From: Atlantibacter sp032062175
GTDB lineage: Bacteria > Pseudomonadota > Gammaproteobacteria > Enterobacterales > Enterobacteriaceae
NCBI RefSeq assembly: GCF_032062175.1
Contig: NZ_DAMBQK010000008.1
Location: 62,001-126,000 of the forward strand
Reading direction: 5' to 3'
Length of the DNA: 64,000 nucleotides
Position numbers and translations under genes: made by a program
Shown: positions 52,644 to 60,344 of the stretch, one piece after another
Position numbering within the stretch: the stretch's first letter is position 1
How the letters are laid out: each line of letters begins with the position of its first letter
The notes under the pieces: model-generated
Databases searched by the model: none
The model's input: the letters and a program-made list of their open reading frames with translations, nothing else
Told to the model about the DNA's origin: nothing

Positions 52644-53368
52644 TAGTGCTCCATGGTGAATTCAATCATGTCGGCGCGGGTCAGGCTGACGGAGTATTCC
52701 GCCGGTGTCGCCACGTCGTTGCGATGGTTAAGGGTGCGCACGCACAGCAGCGGCGCCATGTTGGGGATCTCCAGCAATTTGCTCTCTTTGGCCTGGGCGC
52801 GGCGCGCGCTGATGCGCGTCTGGGTGCGCAGCAGGCGAATATCGAGTTGCTGGTCGAGATAATCGTGCAATGAGCCCTGGCTAAAGCCCTGCAACGCAGG
52901 CCACCAGGCGAGCTCGGAAAAGTAGTGGTCGATCAGACACAGGGCGATGCCGTTGACCCGGCGCAGGGTGCGCAGATGGATCACGTTCTGTCCTTCGGTG
53001 ACGTCCAGCGCCTGGGCGACCTGATTTGACGCCGGGCGCAGCACCGCTAACAGACGTTCGCTGGTGGGATGGCTGCCCTGTTCCAGCAAATTCTGGCTAA
53101 AGCGCGCCTGGGCGTTAAGCGGATAATCGAACGGGCGCATCAGTACCAGCACGCCGACGCCCTGACGGCGCTGCACCCAGCCGCGCTCCACTAACTGGTC
53201 AATGGCGCGGCGCAGGGTGTGGCGGTTAACCGAAAAGCGGTCCGCCAGTTGCTGTTCCGCCGGGAGATAGTCCCCGCAGCGGTAATGATTTTTCAGTTCC
53301 TCTTCAAGCTTTGCGGCAATTTCCTGATATCGGGTGGGGTAACTGGTCGGATGTCTGGATAAGTGCAT
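52643..53368 (-). CDS. phnF: GntR-family regulator PhnF
   Basis: HutC-subfamily GntR regulator. N-terminal winged helix 'YLPAEQQLADRFSVNRHTLR' and a UTRA effector domain ending 'SVSLTRADMIEFTMEH'. The ATG at 53368 ('MHLSRHPTSYPTRYQEIA') gives 241 residues, as in E. coli. Not essential for phosphonate use in E. coli; probably a local repressor. Confidence 0.95.
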   Translation of the reverse strand: MHLSRHPTSYPTRYQEIAAKLEEELKNHYRCGDYLPAEQQLADRFSVNRHTLRRAIDQLVERGWVQRRQGVGVLVLMRPFDYPLNAQARFSQNLLEQGSHPTSERLLAVLRPASNQVAQALDVTEGQNVIHLRTLRRVNGIALCLIDHYFSELAWWPALQGFSQGSLHDYLDQQLDIRLLRTQTRISARRAQAKESKLLEIPNMAPLLCVRTLNHRNDVATPAEYSVSLTRADMIEFTMEH

Positions 53369-53388
53369 AGCAATCAAAGCCTCGCAAA

Positions 53389-54168
53389 TCAGATGAAGTG
53401 CTTACGCAAGCGCTGCGACAGGAAGTCGAGCAGGCTGACGGTAATGATGATGACAATCATCAGGGCGCAGGTTTGCTGGAACTGGAACCCGCGAATCGCT
53501 TCCCACAGCGTGACGCCAATCCCGCCTGCGCCGACCATGCCTACCACCGTGGCGGAACGGACGTTGGATTCGAAACGGTACAGGGAGTAGGAGATTAAGA
53601 GCGGCATCACCTGCGGCAGAACGCCGTAAAGAATTTCTTCGATTTTGTTGGCGCCGGTAGCGCGCACGCCTTCCACCGGGCCCGGCTCGATGGCTTCCAC
53701 GGCTTCAGACAGCAGCTTGGACAGCACGCCGGTGGTGTGGATAAACAGCGCCAGCACGCCCGCGAACGGCCCTAATCCCACCGCCACCACGAACAGCATG
53801 GCGAACACCATCTCATTGATGGCGCGACAGGCGTCCATCAGGCGGCGCATCGGTTGGTAAATCCACCAGGGAACCAGGTTATCGGCGCACAGCAGGCCAA
53901 ACGGAACAGACAGAACCACCGCCAGCGCGGTGCCCCAGACGGCGATTTGCAGGGTGATCAGCATTTCGCCCAAATAGTGTTGCCACTGGCTGAAATCCGG
54001 CGGGAAAAAGTCGGCGCTGAAGGTCGCCATATTGCCCGCGTCGCGGATCAAATTGAGCGGGGCCATCTCCGCGCCCTGCCATGAGGCGATCAGCACCGCC
54101 AGCAGCACGACCCAGCTCAGCAGGGTGAACCCGCTTCGCTTCGGGGCCGCAACAGTAATGGTTTGCAT
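53389..54168 (-). CDS. phnE: Phosphonate ABC transporter permease PhnE
   Basis: Inner-membrane permease, 259 residues, about five or six helices, with the cytoplasmic loop 'EAIEPGPVEGVRATGANKIE' that contacts the ATPase. The frame is intact, unlike E. coli K-12, where phnE carries an 8-bp duplication that silences the operon. Phosphonate uptake should therefore work here. Confidence 0.95.
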   Translation of the reverse strand: MQTITVAAPKRSGFTLLSWVVLLAVLIASWQGAEMAPLNLIRDAGNMATFSADFFPPDFSQWQHYLGEMLITLQIAVWGTALAVVLSVPFGLLCADNLVPWWIYQPMRRLMDACRAINEMVFAMLFVVAVGLGPFAGVLALFIHTTGVLSKLLSEAVEAIEPGPVEGVRATGANKIEEILYGVLPQVMPLLISYSLYRFESNVRSATVVGMVGAGGIGVTLWEAIRGFQFQQTCALMIVIIITVSLLDFLSQRLRKHFI

Positions 54169-54217
54169 AAGGAACTCCGTAACGCGTCCTCACGGGCGAA
54201 CCCGTGAGGACAGAGGA

Positions 54218-55234
54218 TTACTGTGAGGCGGTGGTGACGTTGGTCATCGCGCCAAGCGCGGCGTTCAAACGATCCAGATCGTCCAGCTTCGCCTGAAGTT
54301 CTGCCGTTTTGGCGGCGCGATCCTGCTCGCTCAGGGTTTTGTTGGCTTTGACGCTCTGCATCTCTTTAAACAGCGCCAGTTGGCGAATCGGCACCAGTTG
54401 CAGGTCGCTGGACGGGCGGAACGGTGCCCAGGAAAGGCCCTTCAGCACCTGCTGCTCTTCAGCGGTTTTGCCGTAGGTGGTGAAGAAGTCGTAGATCTTG
54501 TCTTTGGTGGCATCAGAAAGGTTTTTACGCCAGACGATCGGATCGCTCGGGATCAGCGGTGATTTCCAGATCACTTTCAGCTGGTTAAATTTTTCCGGCG
54601 CGGTGACCTTCAGACGATCGAGGTTTTCGGTGTTGTTGGTCGCCACATCAAGCTGCTTGTTGGCTACGGCCAGCGCGTTGGTTTCGTGGTTGGCGTTCAG
54701 GGTGCGTTTGAAGTCGGTCGGCGCGATGTTGTTCTTCGCAAACACGTAGTAGCCCGGCACCAGGAAGCCTGAAGTCGAGTTAGGATCGCCGTTGCCGAAG
54801 GTCAGATCCTTACGCTTCGCCAGCAGTTCGTTAACGTCCTTGATCGGGTTGTCTTTGTTGACGATCAGCACGCTCCAGTAACCCGGCGATCCGTCTGCCG
54901 CCACGGTCTGGGCGAATACCTGGCCGTTAGCGCGATCCACCGCTTCCATGGCGGAGAGGTTGCCGTACCAGGCCACGTCGACTTTGTTAAAGCGCATGCC
55001 CTGGATAATGCCCGCGTAGTCCGGCGCGAAGAAGGCGTTGACCTTCATGCCCAGCTTTTTCTCCATATCCTTGAGAAACGGGTCCCACTGCGGTTTGAGG
55101 TTTTGCTGTGATTCGGTCGAAATGATGCCAAAGTTAATCGCCTTTTCCTGCTCTTGCGCCTGCGCCGGACTTAACAGGGCGCTAACGCTGAACATGCTGG
55201 TAAAGGCCAGAGCGGCAACCGCTTTGTAATTCAT
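54218..55234 (-). CDS. phnD: Phosphonate-binding periplasmic protein PhnD
   Basis: High-affinity phosphonate-binding protein, 338 residues. Signal peptide 'MNYKAVAALAFTSMFSVSAL' with cleavage after AQA. Conserved 'INFGIISTESQQNLKPQWDP', 'VDVAWYGNLSAMEAVDRANG' and 'NGDPNSTSGFLVPGYYVF'. Second gene of the operon. Confidence 0.97.
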   Translation of the reverse strand: MNYKAVAALAFTSMFSVSALLSPAQAQEQEKAINFGIISTESQQNLKPQWDPFLKDMEKKLGMKVNAFFAPDYAGIIQGMRFNKVDVAWYGNLSAMEAVDRANGQVFAQTVAADGSPGYWSVLIVNKDNPIKDVNELLAKRKDLTFGNGDPNSTSGFLVPGYYVFAKNNIAPTDFKRTLNANHETNALAVANKQLDVATNNTENLDRLKVTAPEKFNQLKVIWKSPLIPSDPIVWRKNLSDATKDKIYDFFTTYGKTAEEQQVLKGLSWAPFRPSSDLQLVPIRQLALFKEMQSVKANKTLSEQDRAAKTAELQAKLDDLDRLNAALGAMTNVTTASQ

Positions 55235-55252
55235 GAAATGTCCTCGGATAAG

Positions 55253-56041
55253 TTAGGCGGCCTGCGCGTTCTGTTCGACGCGATTCAGGCTGCGGTAGAG
55301 ATGGTCGGAACGTTCGCTGTCGAAGGCGCTGCTGGCGCCATCGAAAAAGACCTTGCCCTGGCGCAGCGCCACAATGCGTTCGCAGTAGCGCAGGGCGTAA
55401 TCCACCTGATGCAGCGTCACCACGATGGTGATGCCATCCTGGCGGTTAATGTCGCGCAGGGTTTCCATCACGATGCGCGCCGATTCCGGGTCGAGAGAGG
55501 CAATCGGTTCATCCGCCAGAATCACTTTGGCTTGTTGCATCAACGCGCGGGCAATCGCCACGCGCTGCTGCTGGCCGCCGGACAGCGTCGAAACCCGCTG
55601 GTACGCCAGATGCGCCATGCCGACGCGGGACAGCGCCTGAAGCGCGCGCTGCTTCTGCTCGCGGCTGAACCAGCTAAAACAGGTGCGCCAGAACGGCGTT
55701 GCGCCAAGTGCCCCGATCAGCACGTTTTCCATCACGGTCAGGCGGTTAACCAGGTTGAATTGCTGGAAGATATAGCCGGTCTGGGCGCGGGTCTGGCGGA
55801 TGTCGCGGGCCAGGCGGCCTGCGCGCTGCACAGTGCGGCCCAGCATTTCGACGTGGATGTCGGGGGATTTGTCGCTGGTAATCAGCCCGCTGAGATGGCG
55901 CAGCAGGGTGGATTTCCCAGAGCCTGACGGCCCCAGCAGCGCAACCATTTCGCCATTATTGACCTCCAGACTCACACCCTTTAGCGCCTGATGGTTATGG
56001 AAAGTTCGGGTCAAATTTTCGACGCGGATAATCGTTTGCAT
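55253..56041 (-). CDS. phnC: Phosphonate ABC transporter ATPase PhnC
   Basis: ABC ATPase of the phosphonate importer. Walker A 'LLGPSGSGKSTLLRHL', signature 'LSGGQQQRVAIARAL', Walker B 'VILADEPIASLDPE'. The ATG at 56041 ('MQTIIRVENLTRTF') gives 262 residues as in E. coli; upstream open codons are ignored. First gene of phnCDEFGHIJKLMNOP. Confidence 0.96.
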   Translation of the reverse strand: MQTIIRVENLTRTFHNHQALKGVSLEVNNGEMVALLGPSGSGKSTLLRHLSGLITSDKSPDIHVEMLGRTVQRAGRLARDIRQTRAQTGYIFQQFNLVNRLTVMENVLIGALGATPFWRTCFSWFSREQKQRALQALSRVGMAHLAYQRVSTLSGGQQQRVAIARALMQQAKVILADEPIASLDPESARIVMETLRDINRQDGITIVVTLHQVDYALRYCERIVALRQGKVFFDGASSAFDSERSDHLYRSLNRVEQNAQAA

Positions 56042-56083
56042 TACACGGTCTCCATGAAAAGTGGCCTCATGTTGACCGGGTAA

Positions 56084-56140
56084 TGTGACGATTCTGTTAA
56101 CGGAAAATGGCAATCCGATGAAGAATGACCGTTATACAAG
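56084..56140 (-). promoter_or_regulatory. phn operon promoter region, candidate Pho box
   Basis: Minus-strand sequence around CGGTCAT and TTGCCATTTTCCGTTAACAG, followed by AATCGTCACATTA, has degenerate CTGTCAT-like repeats where PhoB would bind before the phn operon. Induction by phosphate starvation is known for E. coli phnC; the exact box here is not certain. Confidence 0.4.
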
Positions 56141-56324
56141 CCGATTTATTAGAGAATGCATTCAGCTACCTACTTTTGTCGTAGTGCAGTGCGCGGCGAG
56201 ATTTTCTTAGCTTATGGGGTGCCGATTGTGCGCTTTTTCCGGGTAAGGCTGCGAGAGACTTTATGCGGGCGATTAACCTCACGTGACACGACGCGAAATT
56301 AACCTCTGGCAGCGGGAATCAACG

Positions 56325-57533
56325 ATGAGCAAAGACATTGTTTTTTGTGCGGACGGGGTCTGGGGCGGGCCAGACCTTGACGTTCAACACAGCCCGGTTC
56401 GGGCTGGCAATGTTTACCAGCTGTTCGTGGCGCTGCGGGGGGAGGTGGATCAGCACAGCCTGCTGCTCGCCAATGAACAGGAGAAAACCTGGCGGGATCC
56501 CGACGGGGAAGTCTTACAGGTCGCAAAGTATATTCATGGGGTGGGCGACCCGAATAATCCGTTTGCGAACAGTCTGGATGGGGCATTTGGTGCCCGGCTT
56601 ATCGTTCCCGTTGTCAGGGGTTATACCTTTATTAGCCGTCACTACCAGCCCGGCGATCGGATCTGGCTGATCGGATTTAGCCGCGGCGCGTACACGGTGC
56701 GGGCGCTGGCCGATATGATCCTCAGCCGTGGTTTGCTGGACAGCGCGCGCCTGGGGCTGAACGAGCATAACAAGCTTGATGCCTGGCGACGGGCGGCGGC
56801 AATCTGGACGCAGTATCGCGCCCACGCCGCGCATATGGATGGCGAGCTGCTCGGGCAGGTGGTGAGCGATCTGCCCGGCTACTTCTGCGAACCGCCTAAG
56901 CCCGACGAGCTGATTACCCACGTCCCGATTGAAGCGGTCGCCGCGTTTGAAACCGTGGGTAAAAAAGGCATTCCCGCCTATTACCAGGATCAACGCACCG
57001 ACGTGTTCCGCTTCGGATCGTCGGTGCTGGGTCCCCAGGTAAAGTACGGTCTACAGGCGGTGGCGATAGATGAAGAACGTGTCGATCTGGAGCCGGTGCT
57101 GTGGGATTTCCGCGATCGGATTTTGCAGGTGCTGTTTGCCGGCATCCATGAGGATATCGGCGGCGGCTACGATGAAGAGAGCGAAGAAAGCGCGCTGGCC
57201 AACACCACGCTACGCTGGATGCGGGACGTCCTCAGCGACCTGGGTTTACCGCTGGAGGTGCGTCCGATTATCAGCAACGGGTTAGGACCGCTGCACTGCA
57301 ACTGGTTCCCGCCGACGCCGTGGCGGCACATCGCGCCACGGCGGTTTCCTGCCCCGGTTCACTCTTCACTGATGATTCACCAGTCGGTGATCGACCGTAT
57401 CTATGGCGGTAGCGCGCTGCCGTTCCAGTCTCCGGTTGATGGGATATGGAAGTTAAGCGATTACCAACCGGCGTCATTGCGAAAACATATGACCGCCGGC
57501 GGCATTCCGAAGAACTGGTCTGTTGCCTATTAA
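56325..57533 (+). CDS. DUF2235 alpha/beta hydrolase (Tle1-like phospholipase)
   Basis: About 402 residues. DUF2235 landmarks are complete: N-terminal 'IVFCADGVWGG' (the usual FxDGT region), nucleophile elbow 'LIGFSRGAYTVRALADMI' (GxSxG) and 'VLFAGIHEDIGGGYDEESEE' (GVHxDVGGGY, with Asp). This fold is found in type VI secretion lipases (Tle1) and in stand-alone hydrolases. No vgrG, PAAR or immunity gene is adjacent and the neighbour on the right is convergent, so a secretion role is not supported here. The frame is open back to 56283, but 'MSKDIVF' at 56325 best fits the family. Confidence 0.82.
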   Translation: MSKDIVFCADGVWGGPDLDVQHSPVRAGNVYQLFVALRGEVDQHSLLLANEQEKTWRDPDGEVLQVAKYIHGVGDPNNPFANSLDGAFGARLIVPVVRGYTFISRHYQPGDRIWLIGFSRGAYTVRALADMILSRGLLDSARLGLNEHNKLDAWRRAAAIWTQYRAHAAHMDGELLGQVVSDLPGYFCEPPKPDELITHVPIEAVAAFETVGKKGIPAYYQDQRTDVFRFGSSVLGPQVKYGLQAVAIDEERVDLEPVLWDFRDRILQVLFAGIHEDIGGGYDEESEESALANTTLRWMRDVLSDLGLPLEVRPIISNGLGPLHCNWFPPTPWRHIAPRRFPAPVHSSLMIHQSVIDRIYGGSALPFQSPVDGIWKLSDYQPASLRKHMTAGGIPKNWSVAY

Positions 57534-57539
57534 CGTCTG

Positions 57540-59084
57540 TTAGCGAAAAACGGCAACGGCATCCACCAGCCGGGTCGCCTGATGCTTCACGGTTGCGGAC
57601 GCTTCGGCTCCCTCTTGCACCAGGCTGGCATTTTGCTGGGTAATTTTATCCAGTTCGTCCACGGCGCGGGTAAGCTCTGTTAGCCCCTGCGCCTGGTGCG
57701 TCGTGGCGTCGCTGATTTGCGCAATCAGATTAGTGACGTTTTCGACCTGCTGTACAATCTCCCGCATGGTTTTACCCGCCACCTGTACCTGTTCTGAACC
57801 GGATTCTACATTGCGGGTGCTGGCCTCGATCAGCTTGCGAATATCGCTGGCGGCGGTTGCGCTTCGGCTGGCGAGATTGCGCACTTCGCCCGCCACAACC
57901 CCAAAACCTTTGCCCTGTTCCCCTGCACGGGCGGCTTCCACGGCGGCGTTCAGCGCCAGAATATTGGTCTGAAAGGCGATGCTGTCGATCAGGCTGGTGA
58001 TGCTGCTGATTTGCGATGTACTTTGTGCAATCTGGTCCATGGTGGCGATGACGGTTTCCATCACTTCACCGCCGTTAGTGGCCGCGTGGCAGGTGGAAAG
58101 CGAGAGCTTGTCGGCAGCGCTGGCGGTTTCGGTATTATGTTGAACCGTGGCGGCGAGCTGGTTCATAGTGGCAAGGGTTTGCTGGACGTTGACCGCCGTC
58201 TGGCGGGTTCGCTCGCTGAGATCGTCATTGCCCTGCGCAAGCGCGTCGCTGCCCTGTCGTACGGTCACCACCTGGCTGCTGACGTCGTTGACCAGCCAGC
58301 GAAACATCAGCCCGAGCTGGCTAATCGCGCGCAGCGTGGTGCCGATTTCGTCGGCGCGCTGCATGTGATCCACACTGTGGCTGGCTCCCGTGGCTACCTG
58401 CAACGCCTGTTTGCAGACCTTTTCCATCGGACGGGAAACCTGTGTCTCCAGCCACAGACAAATCAGCAGGCTACAGATAGCCTGGAACCCCATAACGGTC
58501 AGCGCGCTATTCAGTGGCAACATGAGCGCCCAAAGCATCAGCGCGGTAAGGGGGAACAGTGTTAATAGCGGTAGCCGGATACGCCAGCGCAGCGGCAGCG
58601 TTTTAGACAGATTGAATAATCGGCCCACACCACGGCGTACCAGTAATCCGCTGTAGAATCGAAAGCCGGTTAATTTTCCCTGGTTAATTTTCTTATACAA
58701 CGCATCGGCCTGCGCTATTTCCTCCGGCCAGGCTTTTGTTCGAATAGACATATAACCGCACGTCTGGTTATTTCGCACGATGGGGATCGCATTGGCCCGC
58801 ACCCAATAAAAATCGCCATTATTACGGCGGTTTTTCACCAGTCCGGTCCACGGCTCGCCGCGCTTTAAGGTCTGCCACATGTCGGCAAATACCTGTTTTG
58901 GCATATCGGGATGGCGTACAACATTATGAGGATGGCTGATTAATTCCTCGGTACTAAAGCCGCTGGCGCTAATAAAACTGTCGTTAGTATAAGTAATATA
59001 ACTCTGCAAGTCGGTGGTGGACATTAATGTATCATTATCAGCCAGAATATATTCTTTATTGGTCGTGTGAGGAGAATAACGCAT
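57540..59084 (-). CDS. Aer-like PAS methyl-accepting chemotaxis protein
   Basis: 514-residue receptor. N-terminal PAS ('LQSYITYTNDSFISASGFST', 'WTGLVKNRRNNGDFYWVRAN') as in the FAD-binding sensor of Aer, a hydrophobic membrane hairpin at ~168-212, HAMP, and a signalling domain with the hairpin tip 'IDSIAFQTNILALNAAVEAA' and 'GFGVVAGEVRNLASRSA'. Probably senses redox or oxygen and signals through CheA/CheW. A sigma-28 promoter precedes it. It ends seven bases from the convergent DUF2235 gene. Present where E. coli has yjdN. Confidence 0.92.
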   Translation of the reverse strand: MRYSPHTTNKEYILADNDTLMSTTDLQSYITYTNDSFISASGFSTEELISHPHNVVRHPDMPKQVFADMWQTLKRGEPWTGLVKNRRNNGDFYWVRANAIPIVRNNQTCGYMSIRTKAWPEEIAQADALYKKINQGKLTGFRFYSGLLVRRGVGRLFNLSKTLPLRWRIRLPLLTLFPLTALMLWALMLPLNSALTVMGFQAICSLLICLWLETQVSRPMEKVCKQALQVATGASHSVDHMQRADEIGTTLRAISQLGLMFRWLVNDVSSQVVTVRQGSDALAQGNDDLSERTRQTAVNVQQTLATMNQLAATVQHNTETASAADKLSLSTCHAATNGGEVMETVIATMDQIAQSTSQISSITSLIDSIAFQTNILALNAAVEAARAGEQGKGFGVVAGEVRNLASRSATAASDIRKLIEASTRNVESGSEQVQVAGKTMREIVQQVENVTNLIAQISDATTHQAQGLTELTRAVDELDKITQQNASLVQEGAEASATVKHQATRLVDAVAVFR

Positions 59085-59133
59085 AAATTCATCCTTAATA
59101 AACGGATAGGGTTTGTCAGAACGGATTTATTAA

Positions 59134-59160
59134 TTATCGGTGGTGAGAGTATTATCTTTA
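59134..59160 (-). promoter_or_regulatory. Sigma-28 (FliA) promoter of the chemoreceptor gene
   Basis: On the minus strand TAAAGATA - 11 bases - ACCGATAA, against the consensus TAAAGTTT-N11-GCCGATAA. It lies 50-76 bp before the start codon. Places the receptor in the late flagellar regulon. The rest of 59085-59427 shows no gene. Confidence 0.85.
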
Positions 59161-59427
59161 GGTATAAAAGACGTTTTTATAATGTCCAAAAAAACATAGT
59201 TTTTTAATAATAAGAATATTGAATTATTATTAAGTAATTGATTAATATATGAATTACGATAAGCCTGTGATTGTTATCAAGTGGCTTGAATATATCTTTA
59301 AAGTAGCTTGAAATTATCAGCTTATCCGCTAAGGCATAACGGGATAAGCTTGCCACGAATAAGCGTCAGGATAGTGATGAAGTGCCAGAGGAAAAATGCT
59401 GCGCTGTATGACAGCGCAGCGTAGAAA

Positions 59428-59763
59428 TCAGTTCTTTTTGACGAATTCTGATTTTAGCTTCATCGGGCCAAAACCATCGATTTTACAATCAATGTTATGG
59501 TCGCCTTCTACCAGACGAATGCCTTTCACTTTGGTGCCGATCTTCAGCATTGAAGAGCTGCCTTTCACCTTGAGATCTTTGATAACGGTGACGCTGTCGC
59601 CGTCGGCCAGCAGGTTGCCGTTGGCATCTTTAACGATCAGCGTATCTGCTTCCGGCGCTTCTTCAGTGGCGTTCCATTCGTGCGCGCACTCCGGGCAAAT
59701 GAACATGCCGTTATCTTCATAGGTATATTCGGACTGGCACTGAGGGCAGTGGGGAAGTTGCAT
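59428..59763 (-). CDS. yjdM: Zinc-ribbon protein YjdM (PhnA)
   Basis: 111-residue protein from the ATG at 59763, matching E. coli YjdM. N-terminal zinc ribbon 'CPQCQSEYTYEDNGMFICPE' (two CxxC pairs) and a C-terminal SH3-like domain 'DSVTVIKDLKVKGSSSMLKI'. Historically called PhnA; its role in phosphonate use is unproven and it is not phosphonoacetate hydrolase. The longer upstream frame lacks family support. Confidence 0.95.
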   Translation of the reverse strand: MQLPHCPQCQSEYTYEDNGMFICPECAHEWNATEEAPEADTLIVKDANGNLLADGDSVTVIKDLKVKGSSSMLKIGTKVKGIRLVEGDHNIDCKIDGFGPMKLKSEFVKKN

Positions 59764-59832
59764 GGGGTTTCCTCTAAAAACGGTGGCGTGCTGTAAGCCG
59801 CAATAATGTGAAAAACGGGCATTCACCCGCAA

Positions 59833-60344
59833 AAACCGAGGATTATAACCTAAATCCCTGAACTTATCAGGGATTATTCCGCGCGCTGGCGCAACAACGC
59901 GCTACATCGGCTGCGACGCTTCACGAAGGTTGTCAATAACCTAAATTTTAGCGCAAATATGCGAAACATATATCGTGATTTGTCTTGTGTCGGTGTTATT
60001 CTGGCCTCTTAAGTGATATTTATTATTCTATGGTTATCGACAATCATCAGGGCTACACATCGGCCACAATGAGCGCACGCTTAATCACTTCATCGAATGG
60101 CTTATTTTTCCATTCAGGATGGCTTTTGCCCATAGCAGAGAAAAAAGAAAAATCCAGCATGGGTCGTCATTATTAGCGATTTTAATAACGTCACCAGATG
60201 GATAAACTGGTTATTTTCACCAAACAAAACGGCGTTTTAACTATTAAGGATTTATTTCCTTCAGGTAATTATAAAAGGCGTTACCCGATAATAAAAAGAT
60301 AAAGCAAATAAAACTAAAGAAAATTTGCATTAAGGAAACATTTT
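59833..60344. other. Intergenic region before crfC
   Basis: Divergent promoter region for yjdM and crfC. CCCGATAA at 60284-60291, with a weak -35 (around 60265-60272), resembles a sigma-28 promoter; crfC (yjdA) and yjcZ have been reported as flagellar-regulon genes in E. coli. AAGGAAAC lies before the crfC ATG. No convincing gene. Confidence 0.4.

Noticed and set aside
56325..57533. Type VI secretion module around the DUF2235 gene
   Set aside because: No vgrG, hcp, PAAR, adaptor or immunity gene nearby; only the hydrolase fold is supported.
59985..60176. 63-codon frame before crfC
   Set aside because: No ribosome site and no family; sits in the divergent promoter region.
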